Positions 12,901 through 24,393 of a stretch of 64,000 nucleotides of DNA are shown piece by piece. The position numbers and the translations under genes are program-made. Each line of letters begins with the position of its first letter. The stretch's first letter is position 1. Source of the DNA: Paragonimus westermani (Eukaryota; Platyhelminthes; Trematoda; Plagiorchiida; Troglotrematidae); contig QNGE01000851.1 of NCBI GenBank assembly GCA_008508345.1, positions 32,568 through 96,567 on the forward strand, written 5' to 3'. The notes under the pieces were generated by a model. That model ran no database searches. It saw nothing but the letters and a program-made list of their open reading frames with translations, and was not told where the DNA came from.

Positions 12901-13424
12901 TAGTATCGCGCTAGCGCATACGACTTCTCCAGCCCACAACATTTCAGGCCACCAGGGCAAAATTGCCGTAGTACACAGCTGTCATTAACAAGGAAGGGTA
13001 CACGGTGTTTATTTGTTTTGCATTCACACCTGTGCTAACTTACCCTAAATACCTAAATACCTACCTACCTTCGGTCCCAAGTCTGATATTAATTAGCCAT
13101 GCCCGCTGGTGCAAATGTGCGTGTGTCCGAGCCTTCATACCCCGAACTAAGAGGACGGACGTAACAGTCCACCCGCCTATCCATTCAGCTGTTGTCGTTC
13201 AGGCGTGCTTGTGTCTCATTTTCCCAACGCGGATTGGCCGATGGCTAGCGTTTGCGCACCGACTTGTTTACAGCGGTTGGATTGGCTAATTTTAAGTGAG
13301 GTGACTGGCGTGCCAGTGACCAGAGGGTCGGATGGGCGGATAGTAGTATAGATTGGAATGGCCGGACAGTGGTGATAACCAGAAGTAATCAGGCTAGTGG
13401 CATGTTCTGCTGGTTCACTTGCAG
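9961..13424. other. No supported gene; one doubtful PLE endonuclease trace
   Basis: There are open frames up to 162 codons (11173-11661) but no domain I recognise, and sense and antisense frames overlap there. Near 10730-10860 a frame reads KCDIYAGC...VGQDYIGKT with a stop in the middle. This faintly resembles the Cys-rich GIY-YIG start of a PLE, and might be the displaced end of the relic at 8924-9960. The match is short and I do not annotate it as an element. Confidence 0.3.
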
Positions 13425-13972
13425 GTTATCGTGGCTAAACCGACTTCCATGGAACTCGATGCAGGCGTCAAAAAACAGATATTCCAAATTTCAATGCATA
13501 CACATCGAACAACAGATCGATGTCAGCGAGTGAATACTCAGCCATTATGCTACTTCCAACAAATGTGCTGCCAGTTTGATGAAGCGCACCAAAGTGGTAA
13601 TTATGAGCTCAGTGACCGGATCGCCAGGAAAATATTAGAGACGTATTTACCACCGGAGCGTGCTTCTGGTAAAATCCCTTCATTGGCGAAGGATGTCTCG
13701 CTATGCTGCAGTACGAATACGGATAATGGTGTATGCCTCTCAGATCGAGCGACGGTCGGCCGAGTTGTGGAAGATGTCCGAGGTGTAGGAATTGCGGAAA
13801 ACCTGAGTGGGTGGCAGAACCGTCGAGACAATTCAGTTCGAGATCATCTGCCCTTAGATTTGTTTGGTGATGTGCATGCTGAACTGGAAAATTATCTCTT
13901 TTCGAGAATTAACAGGAAAACACCAGAATCACCCTTTCTGAATGGAAACCTATGTGAAATCGAAGACATCGA
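13425..13972 (+). CDS. axin: Axin candidate exon 1 of the visible set: RGS-like domain
   Basis: The exon starts after a good acceptor (TTCACTTGCAG, ending 13424) and ends before donor GTGAGC at 13973. It is 548 nt, enters in phase 0 and leaves two bases (GA). The translation (182 codons) has a helical RGS-like pattern. A Cys/Phe-rich helix QQMCCQFDEAHQ is followed by LSDRIARKILETYL, which resembles the Axin segment LKLARAIYRKYI. Near the end, DLFGDVHAELENYLFSR and SPFLNGNL resemble the last Axin RGS helices (MFDQAQTEIQ...YPSFLKSDIY). About 60 unaligned residues sit between these parts. In Axin the RGS domain binds APC. The first RGS helices are not in this exon and were not found upstream. 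The RGS call is by eye on a divergent sequence and rests largely on the downstream exons. Confidence 0.6.
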
Positions 13973-15589
13973 GTGAGCGAACTCCTTGGTAATATGCTAT
14001 GCTTGCCCGATGGTGCATCATGTAATTTTAAGTGTTTTGCCATTTCCTGACTAAACCACATTTTAATGTTTTCGGTCACTTTTCTCTCTGTGGGTAAATG
14101 ATCACAGACTAAATGCATCGTGTTCCCATACATCAGCTAAGACATCAGTCATTATGTTCGCCATTTTACCTAATGGTAACCCAAATCCCAAATCGAACTA
14201 TTCGAAGCGATCTGTTCACTTGCAGGTGTATAGCCTTGGCACAACATGATTGGTCATAGTAACCAAAGCATTGAGGTCTGAAAAATCCAAATGGGTAGAA
14301 TTCTGACATTCCAGGAGAAACACGGTTGTCCTGAGCGGGGAGATCATCCTCAATACTTTTGGCCACGAGGGGCATTTTGTCTGCAGGTAATCTATCGCTT
14401 CATTGGCTGCGTTGGGTCATTTGTACCGTAGGGCACAACAACATTTCGAGTCTTCCCAGTTGTCAAGGTTTTTCTCTAAAAACATGTAGAAACGACTCTC
14501 AGTTTTGCCATTCAATGTTCCCCTATAAAAGCAGCCTAAAAATGGACAGCTGAACACTGTTCATTGCACTCATTTACTACTTCAAATACAATCTACGGGA
14601 AGTAGCTATCATTACAAACTCACTTAAATGGTTGCAGGTGTACTTACTCAGACCGACGTGACAGTTTGTCATTGGATAGCACAACAATGTTGAAGTATGA
14701 AACAGGGAAACATCTGAGAGTGCCTTTCCTTAAACTAGGAGGTACTCTGTGAATGAGAGAACATCAGTTGTAAAAAAGACTTATCTGAGAAATTTCTTCA
14801 TCAAGCCACCACGGTTATACAGGTTTTTAATTGTTCATTCTTAAGATACCTTCTAAAACACGAGGAATTGGTTAGTTACATAAAATGACTGATAAAGTTC
14901 GTCCACTCCATACTCTGTCTAATCTGATTTGCATACATGTATTTCACCATCAACTTTGGATAAATGGCTTGGTTTTCTCTGTAGCGACAACGATCTGAAC
15001 TCTCAACCCTGAAAGTTGCACACAATGTGTTGCTGGATGATGGTCAATCCGGTTCTGGTTAATACGAGTCTTTGAACTGGTTTTGGTTGACTTAATGGGA
15101 CTTTCAATTAATGTCAGGGATCCCATGCTTATCAACATGGTGATTAAAATCCAGTAGGTGTAAGCTCAATTGTACTAGTGACTATTCTGTCAAATGGTGA
15201 ACTGTAAAAGTAGCTTTATCACCTTGCCAGTGGTGTTGCAATGTTGGGTCACCGTAGAGAACCTAATGTCTTTTCTGCGCATCATAAAGTATATCAACAT
15301 AATATCCGCTGTTAGTTGTTCGCCACTTACGAGATTGTCGAAAGCACAATTTTAATCCGAATCACAGTACAGTTCCCTAAGTCTGTTTTTTACGTATACT
15401 TAACAGCATTCTGGGTTAACGAAAGTACGGGATGACTAAGTTGAGCTCTGATTTTGGTATGCTTGGACTTCATATCGGTTCATCTGTGTGTACTAGGTTG
15501 CGCTACCTTCTAAATTTCTAACGTTTGTGAAACGAAACAAACGGAGTACCCTCCGCAACTCGTACGTTTTCAGTATTCATTAAATGAAT
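13973..15589 (+). other. Intron sequence, no supported element
   Basis: This is the first part of the long putative intron between 13972 and 24006. It begins with the donor GTGAGC. I see no coding motif or recognisable repeat here. Confidence 0.4.
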
Positions 15590-15900
15590 ACTGATGAGTA
15601 GTCGGAGATTTCGTTAATTTCAGGTTCAACAACATTTTTACATTTGCATCCCGACAGACTTCCCAAATAGCCTGTTTCGGTTATCAGTTGGTAATAAGAG
15701 ACACCAACTGTTTTCTCTCGAGACGATTGACCAATCTGCTCTTTATTCACAGGCGAGCACGATTGAGTTCAGGTATAATAATTCAGTCACACCTATTGTA
15801 AGATCAATGTTTCAGCAGCCAAGAAAGTCGCTTCATAAAAGCTTAACCGGAATTCTAACTCCGGCCGTGGTAAGGATAACAACTACTGACGAGCCTCAAC
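15590..15900. mobile_element. Composite SINE: minus-strand 3' part joined to plus-strand 5' part
   Basis: At 15590-15690 the sequence is a decayed minus-strand copy of the SINE tail and body (TGATGAGTAGTCGG, then ACATTTGCATC and CCCAAATAGCCTGTTTCGG). From about 15710 to 15900 it switches to the plus strand and matches the SINE leader and tRNA-like part (TCTCGAGACGATTGACCAA, TCACAGGCGAG, then CTCCGGCCGTGGTAAGGAT). The two halves therefore point away from each other, with tails outward. Both halves are strongly diverged. Confidence 0.6.
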
Positions 15901-16257
15901 AACAACGGAACTCACGTTTAATACCGGACAATAACCGGACATTCTAGCTGACTGCATACGTTATGACCAGTTAGGTTCAAAGTGAAATTAAACAAGAAAC
16001 CGTTATCGGACATAACCCAACCGGCCGGAGACTCGATGATATCCTCGTAGTTTTGAGACAGTCTTTTTGAACTGTAGAAGCCACAGTGATTGAACTATAA
16101 GTTGTCAATTGCAGCATTTTCCCAGAAAATCCTGTCACACACACACTTAGCCCCGAATGGTCAATGGAAGTTTAAAACAATTGGTTCCCTCGAGCAGTTT
16201 CAACAAGGCAGATAGAACATGGAAACTGGTAGATGCGAGCATTTCGTATTGACTCAT

Positions 16258-17012
16258 CAGTACCAAACTTAAAATAACATGGGTGGGCTTTATTTAAAAC
16301 AATCGATTTGAAGGGTGGAAAATCTGTAAGCAAGTTAGGATAAGACATTAAGTCCAGGGAAGGGTCAGGTTCACGAACAGTTGTTTCTGAACACAGAGAG
16401 CTGGTTTGAGTCGATTAATTGCAACTGCTTCAGCGAACCGTAAGAATCTCGGATTGGAATGTCGCAACAGGATTTTGAATGCACAAGATGGATCGGTAGC
16501 ATGACCACTGGTCAAGACGTGTCTAGCGACTGAGGAAACAGGCTGTTTGTGCGTTTCAGAAACATTACCATTCTCCGGTAACGCGGACTTCTGTACCCAT
16601 TTAGGTAAATGTTCCCTCATTCTGGAGCTCAAGCATCTCTCGGTTCTGCCTATGTAACTTCCTCCGCAGTTACATACAAATTGGTAAACACAATGTGAAG
16701 TGGCGCCGATAGGCTGATCTCCTTTGATTGAAGGCAATGGTAGTTTCTGAGTCCGAGCGATTACACGGAGTTCAGGTGCATTAAATGTTTGTTTAATTGA
16801 ATTTCTTAATCGCTGTGCTGTTTGCTGCATGACATAATCACCCTTAAAGGGTAGCTCTATGTAGACTCTCTTTTTCACTACAATGAACACCTTTTCGGAT
16901 GGTAATTTTTGTCTACTGTGCCTATCTATGAAACTTCTGGGGTAACCATTTGATTGTAGGACAGACGTAATCAGCTCTAGTTCCTGCGCGAGGCTTTCGG
17001 GCGTACAGATAA
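16258..17012 (-). mobile_element. Inverted, truncated PLE copy (GIY-YIG end and 3' UTR)
   Basis: On the minus strand an open frame runs from about 17000 to a stop just past 16348. It encodes the PLE C-terminal half: ICTPESL, then KRVYIELPFKGD, the GIY-YIG domain with YQFVCNCGGSYIGRTER, and the C-terminal tail ending LTLPWT. Over the ~173 residues shared with the plus-strand element at 17020-18766 I count nine amino-acid differences, about 95% identity. The match continues through the 3' UTR, including the AATAAA region, to about 16258. A GTG near 16888 is not a true start, since homology continues upstream of it. The arm ends a few bases before the plus-strand element begins. Confidence 0.9.
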
Positions 17013-17019
17013 GGGTTCT

Positions 17020-18766
17020 GGGGCCGTCATTTTAGACAGTGATGCGTATGTACAGGAGATATTGTCAATATTCGATGATCAAACAAAGTTTCGACGAACA
17101 GAGAGAGTGGACAGCATTGGCGAAATAGAGGACCGGATAGGACGACATCTTCAGCTGCTCTTGCAGTTGCGGATTATTGATGAAGTAACGTATAAGTCTC
17201 TTAAGCCGCGCGGATCGTCAACACCTCAACTTTACGGCCTACCAAAGACTCACAAATCTGGGATGCCACTTAGGCCAATTTTAGCAATGACAAACTCACC
17301 TCACCACAAATTAGCACGCTGGCTGGTCACTGTTCTAACCCCAGTAAAACAGAAATTTCAGAAATACTCCATTAAAGATTCCTTTGAATTGATCAGTGAC
17401 CTGGACAGAATCAATCTTGCCAATGAACTGATGTGCTCTATAGATGTTCAGTCACTATTCACAAATGTCCCACTGCATGAAACGATTGACTACATTTGTG
17501 AACTCGTTGAAATGAGTCACACTTCGTTGCCACTTCCCACCGACATATTGAAGGAAACTTTGCTGCTCTGTACTGAGAATGTCAGTTTTCGTTTCCTTGA
17601 ACAGTCCTACCGTCAAATAGACGGAGTAGCCATGGGAAGTCCACTAGGTCCCATCATAGCAGACTTTTTCATGCTAAAAATTGAGCAACAGCTAGCTACG
17701 GAGATAGAAAACTTGTCATATTACAAGCGTTACGTCGATGACACCTTAATTTTCAGTCGATCTAAACAGATGATAGATAACCTGGTGCAACGTCTAAATA
17801 GTTGCCATCCTAATCTGAAGGTCACTTGTGAATTTGAGGTCAGCAACTGCCTGCCATTTCTAGATATCCTAATAAGTCGTCGGGAAGATGGCTCGGTTAG
17901 AAGAACCGTGTATAGGAAACCCACATGGTCAGGTCAATACCTAAACTTTAGCAGCTTCACACCGATCCAACACAAACGAGCACTAGTAAATACTCTCTTC
18001 ACACGAGCAAGGCGAATCTGTACGCCCGACAGCCTCGCGGAGGAACTAGATCTGATTACGTCTGTCCTACAATCAAATGGTTACCCCAGAAGTTTCATAG
18101 ATAGGCACAGTAGACAAAAATTACCATCCGAAAAGGTGGTCACTGTAGAGAAAAAGAGAGTCTATATAGAGCTACCTTTTAAGGGTGATTATGTCATGCA
18201 GCAAACATCACAGCGATTAAGAAATTCAATTAAACGAACATTTAATGCAGCTGAACTCCGTGTAATCGCTCGGACTCAGAAACTACCAGTGCCTTCAATC
18301 AAAGGAGATCAGCCTATCGGTGCCACTTCACATTGTGTTTACCAATTTGTATGTAACTGCGGAGAAAGTTACATAGGCAGAACCGAGAGATGCTTGATCT
18401 CCAGAATGAAGGAACATTTACCTAAATGGGTACAGAAGTCCGTGTTACCGGAGAATGGTAATGTTTCTGAAACGCATAAACAGCCAGTTTCCTCAGTCGC
18501 TAGACACGTCTTGACCACCGGTCATGCTACCGATCCATCTTGTGCATTCAAAATCCTGTTGCGACATTCCAACCCGAGATTCTTACGGTTCGCTGAAGCA
18601 GTTGCAATTAATCGACTCAAACCAGCTCTCTGTGTTCAGAAACAACTGTTCGTGAACCTGACCCTTCCCTGGACTTAATGTCTTATCCTAACTTGCTTAC
18701 AGATTTTCCACCCTTCAAATCGATTGTTTTAAATAAAGCCCACCCATGTTATTGTAAGTTTGGTAC
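17020..18766 (+). mobile_element. Penelope-like element, 5'-truncated with intact RT + GIY-YIG frame
   Basis: One uninterrupted frame encodes an RT followed by a GIY-YIG endonuclease. Counting from a TTG at 17062 (538 codons, stop ending 18678), the landmarks are YGLPKTHK 58-65, motif A CSIDVQSLFTNVPL 125-138, motif B MGSPLGP 191-197, motif C YVDD 224-227, LPFLDI 264-269, the ELPFKGD block ~370-376, and the endonuclease YQFVCNCGESYIGRTER 427-443 with R448 and H452. The TTG is not a true start. Homologous sequence (GAVILDSDAYVQEIL) continues upstream in frame to the junction at 17020, so the element lacks its real 5' end. PLEs retrotranspose by target-primed reverse transcription. The 3' UTR has AATAAA near 18732. 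It lies in sense orientation within a putative Axin intron. Intact catalytic residues suggest recent insertion. Confidence 0.93.
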
Positions 18767-21700
18767 CAATGGAATTTTAGCCAGTTTTTGAAACGCGTGA
18801 AACGTCGAGGCTCACGTGTGCATAGGTTACACGCGCTAAGACAAGCTGCATTTTACTATAGTTCGCGTGCAGCAGTACACATCAAGTGGTTCCAACACAA
18901 TTAACTATTACGCAACACATCAGAAAAGAAATTTTGCGATTGTACCATTTAAGTGTACTGCAGCTGCTTTTACAGCAAAATTACTACTGTCAATAATTGT
19001 TCGGTACACATTGCAGCGTCCATCGTGATTTCCAGCTTCGTGTGACAGATCAGAATTTTTAGGCTATTTGAAAGCAAACGTTCTGGTGTTGTGACTTACG
19101 TACGTTAAGTGTACGAACCCTTCTTAAGTTCACTTAAATATGAGGTGGAACAACAGAAAACTCTCGGAGGTATTCATCCACATTTAGGGAGGCAGTAACC
19201 CTGAAACCGGTTCAGATTCGCCATAAAATTTCAGTGACTGATTTCCATCCACAACGCCATTCGTTTTGTCTGTGTATCGGATTGAATCGTTTAGACCTAG
19301 CAGCTTTACGTCTATGGGTTTTTCCATGAGGAGTCGTGAATAGAACGCTTGTTCGCTGTGCTAAATTCGGTGGCCCTCATCTGTATTCCGCCTAAGCCCT
19401 TATTACGTGTCCTTTCTGGGATCTACCACATCACAACAGTCCAGCACATTAGCCACGTGAGCATCGATTTAATGTCGTGGAAATTGTTATCACACTTGTC
19501 ATAACCAGGTAGTCCATCTTGATCTATAAGGTATTTGTTTGTGTAGTGGTGAGGCGGAACTCATATAACGTGCACTGTTAATGCTAAATATCCTTTTATA
19601 TAGGACTTAGTCCAAATTGAGTTTTGTATCCTACAGTCACGCGAAGTCCATTAGGAGCTTTATTAACAATCTCATCACAATAAACTGGCTTAATAAAGAA
19701 CGATGGGTAAAAGTTGACTAGAATTCAGTAGTCCATCCGTTGACTGTTGAATAAATGGTCAGCTTAAATGAATACGCCTCTTGATTTTTCAAGAATTAGC
19801 AGTGGCTTTCAATCAATTCATCCAGTCAGTACTCATCTTGCAAACAGTATTTTAGGCTTCTGAGGGTTGGGAACAGTGGTGGTGCTGTTCGTAGCTCGGG
19901 TTGATGGTTTTGGTATTGATATGTTCGCCAAGCTTGGCATTTAGGTTGCTAACGTTTCAGCACCAAACGAGGTGATGATGTCACCTCACACATGAAAATG
20001 AAATCAAGTCCTGTAGATCCGTAAGCTTCTCTGCAGCTCTGTCGGGTACCAATCTTCTTGAAGACACTGATATGTCGTTGGATGTTAGATGGTATCATGA
20101 TAGGATAGAAACACATCATTAACCACACTACCAGTGTTTGAAATGATACGTTAAAACCTATGTCCGGCTGTATCTCATACTGGTTTCAGCTGGTGGAAAG
20201 ACAGTTGCACAAAAATGATCACATTCCGCTGACATGTGAAACTCAGTTTCAAACAAAACTTTGTGGTGTCGGTGGATAGTCTCAGTAGGAGATTTTATCG
20301 CAAGTGTCCTGCATCGTACACGGTTCCATTAAGCGAACATAGATACGGAATAAGTGCCCAGGTGAACCAATAATTATTCGTTTGACCATATATCAGTTAC
20401 GCCTACGATCGATGGGTTTATTAGCTACCCGTGTGAGTGTGCACATCGTGTGAGGTCACCAACCAGAAGTTGTGACCAACATCTAGAGTAGAATATTCTT
20501 TGCCGGTTATGCGAGGAGTGGTCGTGATTTTAGTACGGGTTCTGGAAAACAGGAAAAAGCAACGTCAAAATCAGCCTCGTCATCTCTTTCGCTGGGAGAA
20601 TAGGGTCTGGAAATGGAAACCGGATTGCCAGTGAGTTCAGCTGGCCAACTTTAGATGAACAATGCTTCTCACCTACGCACCCAGTAAGGTTGGTACATCT
20701 TCAGTCGCATCTGTGGGTTGATTGTGTGTATGTTTGTATGCAGGCGAGCTTGGAAAATGCGTGTTTCTTGCTTTTGTAAAGTGGGAACAACCGGTTCTAT
20801 TGTTTCTAGACCCGGAAATAAGCTGACTGACTTCAAACCTTTCTGCGCGCAAACAATAAATCCTCGGACTCATGCAATGGTTTCCAATCTGCGAGTAGCA
20901 GACTTCGTCAGACGTGGCCAGTGTTAGTCAACCTGGGACAGACTTTGGATTGCAAAGTTCTTACTGTGAAAATGATAGAAGAAAACGATATTTAAGTGGG
21001 TGACTATCCTGCAATAGTATATGACCTGATGAGGAACAACGCAAAAGTGATGCAGCGAGGGAACAGGGCTGGACTGCCAGGTGACGTGCTTTCACGGAGA
21101 ACGTGGCCTATTGTTGCATAGTTCAGGTTAATTAAGTTCGGCCTTTGTCGTTTGCGAAGAGTGTCAGCGGAGCAGTATGTCAACGAGATCTTGGTTGGTC
21201 CGGTCTTCGATACTGACGCTAAAGAAACCACAAACTTGTGCTAACGCAATCCGAAAGTCGGAATTAGAAAGTTGGTGGATTAGTCAATGGTTTATTTACC
21301 GTACAAACAGGTGGAATTCAACAGCCACAGGTTAAGATGCTAAGGAAACGAATGCAACAAGAACTTCCGGACCTTGAGGATTCAAACAGTTGCTGCGTGC
21401 TATTCTCAGTGGTGATGCATGAAACGACCTAATTTTGATGAGTTTAACCTACGACAATGGCGACAACGCAGACTCATCACACAGTAATGAGTGAGGCTAT
21501 GGTATCTGAACCAGCGCACTAACTCCGACGCTGGCTAGTGATTAATTAAGTTCTAAAATTGCCATGAAAGCGTATAGTTGCATTAGAGTTTTAGCATTTT
21601 GGGACTTCGAGGGAGGTCTCAGTAAAATGTTATGTCAAGGTAACAAGTATTTTAGCCATGTTGTTTTCACAGCGCTGATCCACAGTTAGTAGGTTACTAT

Positions 21701-24005
21701 ATGCATACTACGTTCATTACAGATATACTGTACGATTTTCCACAGATAAGCTTAGCAAAGCGTAGAGGTAACCCAACGACCCCGAACAATTCGAACAAGA
21801 TTGGATCACGCCATGGTACTAGTGAGCAAATTATCAAAATGAATGACCTCGAAAATTTCGACCGACAAATCGTTCCGGAGAAATGAGTTACAATATGGTG
21901 CCGAACAGGCTGATGATGAACTGTAAACAAATAAGATGACACTGATAGTCAGCAGAGCTCTTCCGAACAACAAACGGGTTCAAATACAGTGGGAACGAGA
22001 CCAGCTGCAAAATGGTGTTGCACTCGCCACTCAGGAAAAATGCGGTACAAAACAGCTGACTGTTCACACACACACATCAAGTTGATACGATAAAACAAAA
22101 ACATCTAGATCGGGGTTCACTTGGTGGCAGAGCCAGGAAAGGTAGAATATACAAGAGATAAACAACTGGAAGGGGACAGGGTTGGGCCGTATTATGAAAC
22201 GTGAAAAGCTGATACACACACAGTTCATCAAGGCATGTCGATGTTGACCGTCAGCAAACATAGAGGCACGTTACGAAACGCAAATTCTGATGAGTGCTTC
22301 TCTCGTAATAAAACGGAACTTGCTCGTTTTAAACTCTAGTTCTTTAGCATCATACGTTACTCAAGCAATTGATATCTACCTGGACTAGCTTATCATCTTT
22401 GGTAGTTTAAAATTGGCTACCTTCTCAATTTTGCTAAAACTAGTTAATGATATAGTTTCGAAAGCAAAATCCGATCAGTAAGGTAGTCAACACGAAGTAT
22501 TTTGTGCGAACGTCAGCCTAATTTAGATGGTACAAATATGATGTCCATGGCTGAAGGAAGTAAGAAGATTGAACAATAAAGTGAATTGCGATTATGGTGA
22601 CAGTTACGCAGTGAAGCTCCGTTTTCGATTTGTGGGAGCAGAATGGTGAAAACGATCACGCTGATGTCCTCAGTTTTGCTCACTCTATACGTTTCTTCGG
22701 ATCAGACGATGTTCTGCTCTAATTATGTCAACACCCAGAATGTTTTTTCACTGTTTTCATTTAGTGAAGTTACGGTTGTAAGGCGCTCAGTTAATTATTG
22801 ATAGGATACGGTTTGTGTTCGAATCCTAATTTAGAATGCAAAATAGGTTATCAACATTTGGGTCTGTGGAACTTCGATTCTTTATGATCACACTCAGTGG
22901 ATTACTTATTGGTTTGTTGATGGTAATGTCGGTTAAGAGGGGAGCCAGAAGGAACCCCTTGCAGCTGTACCTTTTTGATAATCAGAAACTAAAGGTTGTT
23001 TATACAAATCACCAACAGTTTATCATCCATCACACGTCTGTTGTTAGTTGGACACAATCGCACAGTTAGTGGATTGTCACTTGTGGAGACACTGTGGTGA
23101 ATGGTGATGCGACAGCAAACAGGTCCTGAGTTACATCAACGGATCAAACCCCGTATTAGCTAATTCTAACCTGACAGGTTCAAATAGACCCTCTTTGTGC
23201 ACTTTGGGTACACCGTACAGTCTACAGGGTATCGTTCCAACAAAGAATGATGCACCCGGACCTGACTGTGTGAAAACGCATTTCCCGTTTTATTCTGTGT
23301 TGGGCTCCAGGTATCTCTTTTTCATACCAGGTGTTTCCTTTATCTCCAAAGTCAACTCCATTAATTTCAAACCTTCAGCTAGTCTGTGATTCATTTTGGC
23401 GATCTAATCAATTCTGTTCGCTAGAAACGCTTCCTGATCGTGATGCGCTCGTTGTTCGGTAAAGATTAGTGTTTCGAAATGTTGTTTGGTTAAGCTCTAG
23501 GTACGGATTGCACGAATTATCCAACATCGACTGCAATCTTTTTTAATTCAAAGTTCGGAATGCAACTAATGCACCCAATTTGTGAAACAGGTTTGCAAAC
23601 TAAAACTATGAATCAAGCTAGCAACTTTTACAGTGCGAACAATAACGATTGGGTCCAAGTAACAACGTCTTAAGCAAAAATTGTACTTGAATTAGAAAAT
23701 AAAGCCCACTGCCTCATATATTAACAATAATCGTAATGGATGAACCAGCTTCTATCAAAACTCAAGAACTGACACAATCGTGGAATCTTCTAGCGTTGTC
23801 CGACAGGCTCTGAAACCATCTTCTTTGTATTGAGCACTGGCTCATAAGGGATACTTTCCTCATGACAGCTCACATTCAACAAACGAACGACTGAAAGTGC
23901 ACATTCAAATGCAGACGAAGTAAACCGACTGCACAGAGTGAATCTAATGGACTGAACTTAGGCTAATACTTCAATCACTTTCTCTTTCTAACTTCCGTTT
24001 TACAG
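18767..24005 (+). other. Intron sequence, no supported element
   Basis: No domain or repeat was recognised over about 5 kb. A frame at 21701-21886 has an acceptor-like TTTTCCACAG inside it and GTGAGC near 21820, and its composition is coding-like. Its phases do not fit between the exons at 13425 and 24006, so I leave it out of the model. The segment ends in a polypyrimidine tract and acceptor (TTCCGTTTTACAG) at 24005. Confidence 0.4.
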
Positions 24006-24393
24006 TCCTTGTTTCAACTTGGAACATTCTACCCGAGCGGATCCTGCCGTGACCCAATCCCCTATCAGCCCTTCAGTAACTCTGGAAGCAAGCCAATGTG
24101 AACATCAACTCCTTCCCAACTTTTCGGCCACCTCATTGGAGGGTGTGCCCATCTCCACTCCCCGGGAGGTTCATCATACCACAGCAGTCAGCTGGGACAA
24201 GCGATTAGCGGTTGAAGTGGAGCATGCGTTGAGCATCCAAAGTCGTCTGACGGAAAGAACACTGACTGAAGCGCCTACAAGCAAAGTTCCAGATAAAGTT
24301 GGACAAATCAGTCCTCATTCTGGTTTAAACACCATGGTAGACGTGAGCTCAGCAGACTACAGGAGTCCCTATGAACGACTTAGACATTTGAAA
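24006..24393 (+). CDS. axin: Axin candidate exon 2: GSK3-binding-helix-like segment
   Basis: The exon is flanked by a strong acceptor (TTCCGTTTTACAG) and donor GTAAGC at 24394. Its first base completes the codon left by the exon ending at 13972, and it ends in phase 0. The 129-residue product is Ser/Thr/Pro-rich and mostly disordered, apart from one predicted helix at about 24190-24252: WDKRLAVEVEHALSIQSR. This aligns with the Axin GSK3-interaction helix (FAEELIHRLEAVQR), keeping Ala, Glu, His and Leu at equivalent spacing and hydrophobics at the contact positions. In Axin this helix recruits GSK3 to phosphorylate beta-catenin. The alignment is short and by eye; the position between RGS-like and beta-catenin-binding exons supports it. 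The exon call itself is firmer than the motif call. Confidence 0.55.

Noticed and set aside
13060..13075. Short ACCTA-type repeat run
   Set aside because: Too few units to be a meaningful repeat or telomere-like array.
21701..21886. Coding-like frame with acceptor- and donor-like sites
   Set aside because: Its phases cannot fit between the exons ending at 13972 and starting at 24006, and the product has no known motif.
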